Assembly: GCA_964603615.1 (NCBI GenBank)
Contig: CAZRVU010000019.1
Location: 1 to 36,389, forward strand
Length of the DNA: 36,389 bases
Source of the DNA: JAAZMI01 sp964603615
Lineage (GTDB): Bacteria; Bacillota; Dethiobacteria; DTU022; UBA8154
Direction: 5' to 3'
Positions 16,637 through 23,293 of the stretch are shown piece by piece (position 1 is the first letter of the stretch; each line of letters begins with the position of its first letter). The notes beneath the pieces were generated by a model, which saw only the letters and a list, made by a program, of their open reading frames with translations, did no database searches and was not told the DNA's origin. A program made the position numbers and the translations under genes.

Positions 16637-19069
16637 ATGCATTCTAATGAACTGCCAGTTTTACCCTTGCGTGGTGTGATTATTTTCCCCAATGTAGTTG
16701 TGCATCTCGACGTTGGAAGAACACGCTCCATCAACGCCCTGGATGAAGCTATGTTAAAAGAAAACAAAATCCTTCTTGTGGCCCAAAAAGAAGCGGATAC
16801 TGATTCCCCGGAACCCGATGATTTATACCGGGTCGGGACAGTTGTAAATATTAAACAAGCTTTAAAGCTGCCGGGAGGCACTCTGCGTGTTTTAGTGGAA
16901 GGACTATACCGTGCCCGCATTAAGGAATATTTACAAACAGAACCTTTTTATAGTGTTGTTTTTGAGGAAATAGTAGAAAGTGAATCCAAGAGTTCGGAGA
17001 TAGAGGCTTTGGCACGCAATGTCCTCGTTCAATTCGAGCAATATGTCAAACTTAGCAAAAAAGTGCCTGTAGAAGTGCTCTCCACGGTGACTGAAATTGA
17101 GGAACCGGGCCAGTTGGCTGACATCGTCGCGTCTCATTTAACATTAAAAATTGAACAAAAACAAGAAATCCTGGAAGCGATTTTAGCCAAGGACAGGCTG
17201 AAAATACTGGCCAAAATATTGAGCCGTGAGATGGAGATTCTGGAGCTAGAAAGAAAAATAAGCTTGCGTGTCCGCAAGCAGATGGAGAAAACGCAAAAAG
17301 AATATTATTTAAAGGAACAGATGAAAGCCATCCAGAAGGAACTGGGCGAAAGAGACGAACGGACGGCAGAGATGGAGGAATACCGCGAGAAACTGGCTGC
17401 AGCCAAGCTGCCAGAGGAGGTCGAAAAAAAGGCCTTAAAGGAGATCGATCGTTTGGGGAAGATGCCGCCGGCAGCGGCAGAGGCAGTAGTCATCCATACC
17501 TATCTGGATTGGTTGTTGGAGCTGCCCTGGTCTGTGCAGACCCCGGATCTTCTGGATCTAAAGCTCGCGCAAAAAATACTGGATGAAGATCACTATGGGC
17601 TGGAAAAGGTCAAGGAGCGCATCATTGAATATTTAGCTGTGCGCCGCCTGGCTAAAAAAATTAAAGGGCCGATCCTTTGTTTAATTGGGCCGCCGGGTGT
17701 GGGCAAGACTTCCCTGGCGCGCTCTGTTGCCCGCGCCATGGAAAGGAAATTTGTGCGCATTTCCCTGGGCGGTGTGCGCGATGAAGCTGAAATTCGGGGT
17801 CACCGCCGGACTTACGTGGGGGCCCTGCCTGGAAGGATTATTCAGGGTATGCGTCAGGCTAAATCACGCAACCCCGTGTTTTTACTGGATGAAGTAGACA
17901 AAATGTCCACGGATTTCCGGGGCGATCCTTCATCTGCCCTTTTAGAGGTCTTGGATCCGGAACAAAACAATGTTTTCAGCGATCATTACATTGAAGTTCC
18001 TTTTGATCTTTCCCAGGTCATGTTCATTACTACTGCTAATAACCGCTACAAGATACCGCCGCCATTGCTGGACCGCATGGAGGCGATCTACCTGCCCGGC
18101 TACACTGAGGAGGAAAAGGTGCGTATTGCCCAGAGGCACCTCATCGGCAAACAGCTTCAGGAACACGGTTTGACCGATAAACACCTGCGGATCTCCGAGG
18201 GAACTTTGCGCTATACGATCAGGGAATATACCAGGGAGGCGGGAGTGCGTAACCTGGAGAGGGAAATTGCCAATATTTGTCGTAAAACAGCAAAAGAAGT
18301 CGTGGATAATTCCGATTATCACCTCACTGTGACGCGCAGTAACCTGCACAAATTTTTGGGCCCGCCCCGGTTTCGTTATGGTATGGCCGAGAAAAAAAAT
18401 GAAATTGGTGTGGCCACGGGATTGGCCTGGACGGAAACGGGCGGCGATCTCTTGGCCATAGAAGTTACGCTGATGAAAGGCAAAGGCAAGCTAATCCTGA
18501 CCGGTAAATTAGGTGATGTCATGCAGGAATCTGCGCAGGCAGCACTTAGCTTTATCCGCTCACAGGCAGAGACGCTGGGCATTCAGGAAAACTTTAATGA
18601 AAATTATGATATTCATATTCACGTGCCGGAGGGAGCCATTCCCAAGGATGGGCCTTCCGCGGGTATCACCATGGCCACAGCGATGGTCTCCGCGCTGACC
18701 CGTGCCCCGGTAAATCATCAGGTAGCCATGACTGGTGAGGTCACCCTAAGAGGCAGGGTGCTTCCGGTGGGAGGGGTTAAGGAAAAAGTGCTCACGGCCC
18801 ACCGTGCCGGGATTAAAACAGTAATCTTGCCGCTGGATAACCAAAAGGATTTAGCTGAGATCCCTAATAATGTACGCCGGCGTATCGAATTTATTCCCGT
18901 AGAGCATCTGAACGAAGTTTTTTCGAGGGCCCTAATAGCAGATGGAAAACATACTGCAGAAAAAATCGCTGAAGGTGAGCAAATGGAAAAACCGGCCCCG
19001 GAAGAGCACGTCTCGAAAAGGCATCAAAAAAACCCGAATGAACGAGATTTGCATGTCAATATTAATTAG
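16637..19069 (+). CDS. lon: ATP-dependent protease Lon (LonA)
   Basis: An 810-residue soluble Lon of normal size. The N-terminal substrate domain opens with LPVLPLRGVIIFPN, followed by a coiled coil, an AAA+ module with GPPGVGKT near residue 352 and PVFLLDEVDKM, and a C-terminal protease domain with catalytic Ser in KDGPSAG near 675 and Lys in GGVKEKVL near 718. It degrades misfolded and selected regulatory proteins. GGGGAGGAGG precedes the ATG. The last ~40 residues after the conserved end are charged and unstructured-looking. The 180-bp gap after lonB contains no clear terminator. Confidence 0.98.
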   Translation: MHSNELPVLPLRGVIIFPNVVVHLDVGRTRSINALDEAMLKENKILLVAQKEADTDSPEPDDLYRVGTVVNIKQALKLPGGTLRVLVEGLYRARIKEYLQTEPFYSVVFEEIVESESKSSEIEALARNVLVQFEQYVKLSKKVPVEVLSTVTEIEEPGQLADIVASHLTLKIEQKQEILEAILAKDRLKILAKILSREMEILELERKISLRVRKQMEKTQKEYYLKEQMKAIQKELGERDERTAEMEEYREKLAAAKLPEEVEKKALKEIDRLGKMPPAAAEAVVIHTYLDWLLELPWSVQTPDLLDLKLAQKILDEDHYGLEKVKERIIEYLAVRRLAKKIKGPILCLIGPPGVGKTSLARSVARAMERKFVRISLGGVRDEAEIRGHRRTYVGALPGRIIQGMRQAKSRNPVFLLDEVDKMSTDFRGDPSSALLEVLDPEQNNVFSDHYIEVPFDLSQVMFITTANNRYKIPPPLLDRMEAIYLPGYTEEEKVRIAQRHLIGKQLQEHGLTDKHLRISEGTLRYTIREYTREAGVRNLEREIANICRKTAKEVVDNSDYHLTVTRSNLHKFLGPPRFRYGMAEKKNEIGVATGLAWTETGGDLLAIEVTLMKGKGKLILTGKLGDVMQESAQAALSFIRSQAETLGIQENFNENYDIHIHVPEGAIPKDGPSAGITMATAMVSALTRAPVNHQVAMTGEVTLRGRVLPVGGVKEKVLTAHRAGIKTVILPLDNQKDLAEIPNNVRRRIEFIPVEHLNEVFSRALIADGKHTAEKIAEGEQMEKPAPEEHVSKRHQKNPNERDLHVNIN

Positions 19070-19093
19070 GGGCTTAAAGTAACAATTTTTCGT

Positions 19094-19651
19094 TTATTTC
19101 AAAATATGGTTGGTGGGTAGTAACCCGGCGCCGGACAAACGTTTTTTTACTACGAAACTCAGTTGGGCGGCGGCAAACAATTTGACCAGATCCAGGGGCA
19201 CAAAAGGAAGGACGCCCATCAGTAAGGCCTGGCGTAGGTTCAGGCCGGCAACATAGGCAAGTTGCAGCGTTCCTAAAGAAAAGTAAGTTAAAAGACAGAG
19301 GAACATGCCCAGAAGCAGGGCCGGGTAGGAACCCCTATACTCCATACATTTACCTAAGAAATAACTGCCGAGAACAAATCCCCAAAGAAATCCCCCCGTT
19401 GGGCCGAGGATGATCTGCAGCCCGCCCTGGGCATTATGAAAAACGGGTAGGCCGGCGGCACCCAGCAAGATGTAAAGGAACAGGGACACCGGCCCCCAAT
19501 GTTTGCCAAGAAGGGCGCCGGTCAGAAAGACGGCAAAGGTTTGCCCGGTCAAGGGGACGGGGCTGAAGGGCAAGGGAAAGGAAATTTGGGCCAGCAAAGC
19601 CGTAATTGCCGCAAAAAGACTGCTCAGGATCAATTTTTTTGTGCGCTGCAT
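19094..19651 (-). CDS. bioY: Biotin transporter BioY (ECF substrate-binding subunit)
   Basis: A 185-residue, very hydrophobic protein with about six membrane segments and the BioY patterns SPVPLTGQTFAVFL and ILLGAAGLPVF followed by GPTGGFLWGF. BioY binds biotin and works with the energy-coupling AT modules, which are not encoded here. The ATG at 19651 follows GAAAGGAGA; an upstream in-frame ATG has no support. It lies downstream of birA, implying biotin salvage. Confidence 0.93.
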   Translation of the reverse strand: MQRTKKLILSSLFAAITALLAQISFPLPFSPVPLTGQTFAVFLTGALLGKHWGPVSLFLYILLGAAGLPVFHNAQGGLQIILGPTGGFLWGFVLGSYFLGKCMEYRGSYPALLLGMFLCLLTYFSLGTLQLAYVAGLNLRQALLMGVLPFVPLDLVKLFAAAQLSFVVKKRLSGAGLLPTNHILK

Positions 19652-19904
19652 GTTGTCTTTCTCCTTTCTTTCCGGCAAAACAGGCAAACAGGGAACCAGC
19701 GAACTAAAGTTAAGTTTCTACGTTTTGAGATGAACTGGTTTTTCCACTAGACGAGTTTGCACATCCGGGGCAAATGCTGGTTTTGTTAAAATCCGCAGTG
19801 AAACAGGGGGCTGTCTCCTGTTTTATACGGGGTAGCTGACCATACCCCCCCCTGTGGCGGCACCAACCAGGGGATGCAAATGTTTAAGTGCTAATTTTTA
19901 CGGT

Positions 19905-20891
19905 TCAGGCTTGCAAAGTGACCTCTCCGGCCAGAAAGCGGTGGGTTTTTCCCCGTTTGTCTTCTACCAGCAAGGCCCCGTCTGCGGCCAGGTCCAGGGC
20001 CCGGCCCCGGATAGTTTCCTGGAGGGTCTTCACTTCTACCTTACGGCCGAGAGTGATGTTGTATTTTTTCCAGGTGGCGAAAATCGGATCTTTGCCGCCG
20101 GCTAAGAAATTACGGTAGCAACGGTCTATTTCCCGCAGAAGATCGCGGGCGAGCTCTTGCCGGGAAACGGATTTTTTGTTGTTGGCCAAACAAAGCGAGG
20201 TAGCACTGGCCCGCAGCTCCGGGGGGAAATCTTTCTCCCCGCAGTTTACATTCACCCCGATGCCTGTGACGAGGTAATGCAGGAGATCTGCCTCCGCTTT
20301 CATTTCTGTAAGAATACCGCAAAATTTGCGACCTTGAAGAAGCAGGTCGTTGGGCCATTTGATGCCTGCGTTGAGTGCCGGCAGTTTGTTTTTAACTGCT
20401 TGGGCGACGGCACAAGCAGTTAAAAGAGTAAAGAATGGAGCCTCCCCGGGTGCCAAAGGGGGGCGGAAAAGAACGGATAACCAGATGCCTTTACCGGCAG
20501 GCGTGTGCCAGGTCCGCCCCAGCCGGCCCCGGCCTGCTGTTTGCCCTTCAGCAACGACTACTGTACCCTCCGGCGCTTCTTTATCCGCCATTTCTTTTAA
20601 CACTTTGTTTGTGGAATCAACTTCCTGGTAATAACGGATTTGCTCCGGTGAAACGGCGATCAGTTTGTTGGCCGGTTCCGGTACAATTTCGGCGGGATAA
20701 AGGCAATCCGGGCTTCCAAGCAGACGGTAGCCGAGGCGGGTGCTGGCTTCTATGCGATAGCCGCCGGCTTGCAGGGATTGAATATTTTTCCAGATGGCCG
20801 TCCGGCTGACCTGAAAGTGGCGGGCCATCTCTTCCCCGGAAAGATAAGCAGGGCCTTTGGCCCGCAGTAATTTTAAAATTTTCCAGCGCAT
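19905..20891 (-). CDS. birA: Bifunctional biotin-protein ligase / biotin operon repressor
   Basis: A 328-residue protein. An N-terminal winged helix (about 1-60, with VSRTAIWKNIQSLQ as recognition helix) is followed by the ligase domain with GRGRLGRTWH near 120, KWPNDLL near 175 and a C-terminal SH3-like domain. It makes biotinyl-AMP, loads biotin on carboxylases, and when unloaded represses biotin genes. GGAGGTAA precedes the ATG. Its promoter carries a BirA-type operator (21120-21151), so autoregulation together with bioY is likely. Between its stop and bioY are 253 bp with no second operator that I can see. Confidence 0.95.
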   Translation of the reverse strand: MRWKILKLLRAKGPAYLSGEEMARHFQVSRTAIWKNIQSLQAGGYRIEASTRLGYRLLGSPDCLYPAEIVPEPANKLIAVSPEQIRYYQEVDSTNKVLKEMADKEAPEGTVVVAEGQTAGRGRLGRTWHTPAGKGIWLSVLFRPPLAPGEAPFFTLLTACAVAQAVKNKLPALNAGIKWPNDLLLQGRKFCGILTEMKAEADLLHYLVTGIGVNVNCGEKDFPPELRASATSLCLANNKKSVSRQELARDLLREIDRCYRNFLAGGKDPIFATWKKYNITLGRKVEVKTLQETIRGRALDLAADGALLVEDKRGKTHRFLAGEVTLQA

Positions 20892-21097
20892 GGCTTACCT
20901 CCAGTGCAACGCAATAGGGAAACAGCAGAATACCCTTGAAAATAAAGTTGAAGGGGAAAGATAATTTGCCTAAAATAGTATGCGCACTGTTTGACGGTCT
21001 AAGACTTTTGAAAAAAATAGTTACTTTATACCGGGCAAAGCAGAGGAACTACCCTAAGCACTTGAAATACAAGCTCACCTGGCGATTCCCCGGGTAA

Positions 21098-21126
21098 ATT
21101 ATAATGAATGGAAGCAAGTTTGTCAA
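21098..21126 (-). promoter_or_regulatory. Consensus SigA promoter for birA-bioY
   Basis: On the minus strand TTGACA (21126-21121) and TATAAT (21103-21098) are exactly 17 bp apart, a perfect consensus. It would give a leader of about 200 nt before birA, in which I see no obvious attenuator. Confidence 0.85.
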
Positions 21127-21151
21127 CCTAATATATTAATATAGTTAACAA
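21120..21151 (-). promoter_or_regulatory. BirA operator overlapping the -35 box
   Basis: The minus strand reads TTGTTAACT-N14-GGTTGACAA. This fits the known Firmicute BirA box (TTGTTAACC-N14/15-GGTTAACAA) with two substitutions in 18 positions. The right half contains the -35 TTGACA, so bound repressor would block RNA polymerase. Confidence 0.85.
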
Positions 21152-21227
21152 TTTTTCTACTAAACATAGGCGCTTCTTAGCGCTCCTTTTGCAGGTGAAG
21201 CGGATCGCTGACATAATCTGAACTAAA

Positions 21228-22070
21228 TCACCCGTTTTTTCCTAAAAACAATTTTTTTATTCTTTGCACCATAGGAATATGAAATTTAACTACCAGGTAA
21301 AGATCACCGGCTTCCCCTCCATCCCTGCCCCTGGCTCCTAAACCCTTTAATCTGATTTTTTGGCCGTCTTTGATACCAGGGGGAACTTTCACTTTTATCT
21401 TCCGGGTTTCTCCCCACTTCAAAAAAGAATATTCCACTTTGCCTCCTTTTTGTGCTTGTTCGGGTTTTAAAATGAGTACATCGTCTAGATCACTGCCTTT
21501 TTTAGGAGAATTTACACCTAGAACTTTACCCACACGGCGCATTATAAACCTGTTGAGAATACCGGCAAGGAAGCCTCCGGGAAAATGTTGGACATTGCCC
21601 CGCTTCTGGAAATTTCCCCGTGGTTCTCCTTGTGGTTTAAAACTGTTAAATTGGATAAATCCTCTGCCAAAAATCCCCGGCCTGCGAAAACTAAAAGTAT
21701 GATACTTTGAACCGTAAAATTCCTTAAAAATTTCATCGAAGTTTCTAAAACCAAATATGTTGGACATCTCTTCGAAGATCTGGTCTATATCAGAATCCCT
21801 GAAGATATCCTCTTCAGAATAATTTTCCCTAAATTTTTGCGAAGCAGAAGGCCCATAATTATCCCTGTAAGCATCATAGTTCTTTCTTTTTTCTTGGTTC
21901 GAAAGAACAGCATAGGCTTCATTTATTTCCTTCATTCTCTCCCCTGCTGCCGGATCTTCCTTATTTTTGTCCGGATGGTGCTGCAAGGCCAGCTTGCGGT
22001 AAGCAGCCTTAATCTGTTCCTGGCTAGCATCTTTATCTATTTCCAGGACCTGATAATAGTCTTTGGACAT
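21228..22070 (-). CDS. Short DnaJ-like co-chaperone (J-domain plus C-terminal DnaJ domain)
   Basis: A 280-residue protein. An N-terminal J-domain (YYQVLEIDKDAS...HHPDKNK, with HPD at about 32-34) is followed by a Gly/Phe/Arg-rich middle and one C-terminal substrate-binding domain (VEYSFLKWGETRKIKVKVPPG then IRLKGLG). The zinc-finger domain of full DnaJ is absent, so it resembles CbpA-type proteins, which stimulate a DnaK ATPase. ATG at 22070 is preferred (AGGAT 9 bp upstream); GTG at 22079 is an alternative. No dnaK or grpE is near. A 49-bp element shared with nadE lies just upstream. A GCGCT/AGCGC hairpin near 21172-21185 may terminate it. Confidence 0.85.
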   Translation of the reverse strand: MSKDYYQVLEIDKDASQEQIKAAYRKLALQHHPDKNKEDPAAGERMKEINEAYAVLSNQEKRKNYDAYRDNYGPSASQKFRENYSEEDIFRDSDIDQIFEEMSNIFGFRNFDEIFKEFYGSKYHTFSFRRPGIFGRGFIQFNSFKPQGEPRGNFQKRGNVQHFPGGFLAGILNRFIMRRVGKVLGVNSPKKGSDLDDVLILKPEQAQKGGKVEYSFLKWGETRKIKVKVPPGIKDGQKIRLKGLGARGRDGGEAGDLYLVVKFHIPMVQRIKKLFLGKNG

Positions 22071-22089
22071 ATTTTGCACATCCTATCTT

Positions 22090-22138
22090 TTGATTCTACT
22101 GCCTAAGCTCTATTTGCAAGGCGTTCGCTGCAATCAGC
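22090..22138 (-). repeat. 49-bp dispersed element, copy B (upstream of dnaJ-like gene)
   Basis: The reverse complement of this stretch matches 8742-8790 at 45 of 49 positions. It ends 20 bp before the dnaJ-like ATG, in the same orientation relative to its gene as copy A to nadE. Confidence 0.75.
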
Positions 22139-22424
22139 TAGTTTGGTTATCTCTATTGAAAATTGATTAACCCTGCGGGTTTTATTTAAAAAAAGCAAGA
22201 TAAATAACTTTGTATTTAGTACAATAGTATAATATAAAAAGCTATTATAGTCATAATTATTTCGTTTCTTATAGTATGTATTCATTACAATGCAAATAGC
22301 ACTGTGTTTATTTTGCTGGCCGGGCTATGTCAGGATCAGAACGCCCAGAACGCTTTGTAAAAAATAAACGGGCCTAATTTTTGAATAACTGGTATATCAT
22401 TTTATTTGGAGGCTACATTGCAAA
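22139..22424. other. AT-rich intergenic region between dnaJ-like and ZIP genes
   Basis: It contains a short CCC-TGC-GGG inverted repeat near 22170, a very AT-rich stretch (22200-22290) that could hold promoters, and the Shine-Dalgarno TTGGAGG of the ZIP gene. I find no gene, riboswitch or Zur-type operator. Confidence 0.45.
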
Positions 22425-23141
22425 ATGAGTACATTTGTATGGATTGCAATTTTTGCTTTAAGTTCAATGGTTGTCAATAGTCTAGGCATTTGGGTTATCT
22501 TTAAAAATAAAGAATGGGCGGAAAAGAACAAGGAATACTTTATGTGTTTTGCGGCTGGCGTGTTGATAGCTTCTCCTTTAATCATAGCTTTTCCGCAGGC
22601 GGTAGGGAAAAACCCAAACGCTGGCTTGGCTGCATTGTTGGGTTTTGTATTTATGTTTTTTAGCAATAAGCTGATTCAGTATAAAACTAAACAAACGGCA
22701 TTGGCTTTTGGTATTACGGCCGTGGAAGGGATAGGGATCCATTCCTTTATTGATGGTGTAATCTATTGTGTGACTTTTAGCATTAACATCCTTACCGGAG
22801 TGGCAGCAGGGGCGGGCTTAGTAATTCATGAATTTGCCGAGGGGGCCATCACTTTTTCGGTTTTAATAAAAGGTGGAATGAACGCAAAAAAAGCTATGCT
22901 TTATGCTTTTCTTGTGGCTGCCTTGACAACTCCCGTCGGGGCGTTTGTAGCCTATCCCTTTATAAGCAGGCTGGGCCATTCTGTTTTAGGGCTTGCGCTT
23001 GGCTTTGTCGTTGGGGTTTTAATTTATATTTCCGCATCCCATCTTTTACCCGAAGCGCGGGAGCACGAAAAAAAGCATTCCTACCTGGCATTTTCATTAG
23101 GTGTTGTTTTAGCTTTTTTGATCATGTTCAGTGAAAAATAA
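22425..23141 (+). CDS. ZIP family metal transporter
   Basis: A 238-residue membrane protein with about eight hydrophobic segments. The two ZIP metal-site helices are visible: GIGIHSFIDG near residues 100-110 and VIHEFAEGAI near 135-145, with the paired His and Asp/Glu residues that coordinate metal. ZIP proteins bring divalent metals such as zinc, iron or manganese into the cytoplasm; the metal cannot be predicted. TTGGAGG lies about 17 bp upstream. It appears to be a single-gene unit, since a new promoter follows for valS. Confidence 0.88.
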   Translation: MSTFVWIAIFALSSMVVNSLGIWVIFKNKEWAEKNKEYFMCFAAGVLIASPLIIAFPQAVGKNPNAGLAALLGFVFMFFSNKLIQYKTKQTALAFGITAVEGIGIHSFIDGVIYCVTFSINILTGVAAGAGLVIHEFAEGAITFSVLIKGGMNAKKAMLYAFLVAALTTPVGAFVAYPFISRLGHSVLGLALGFVVGVLIYISASHLLPEAREHEKKHSYLAFSLGVVLAFLIMFSEK

Positions 23142-23232
23142 CGTAATTTTTCAGGCCAACTAAAAGGGGTTAAAAGGGTTAAAGGAAACTTAGCGGATCA
23201 ATTATTATAGATTTTTAGTGTGTAGCGTTAAG

Positions 23233-23261
23233 TTGACTTTGCTTAGTTAAAAATGTAATAT
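23233..23261 (+). promoter_or_regulatory. SigA-type promoter for valS
   Basis: TTGACT (23233-23238) and TAATAT (23256-23261) are 17 bp apart. The expected start near 23268 leaves a leader of only about 25 nt. There is therefore no room for a T-box, which often precedes valS in Firmicutes. Confidence 0.7.
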
Positions 23262-23293
23262 AAAAAAGGAGATTTAGGGTTTAGAAAAGTTTG

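Noticed and set aside
23142..23293. T-box riboswitch before valS
   Set aside because: The leader from the predicted start is only about 25 nt and no T-box core sequence is present.
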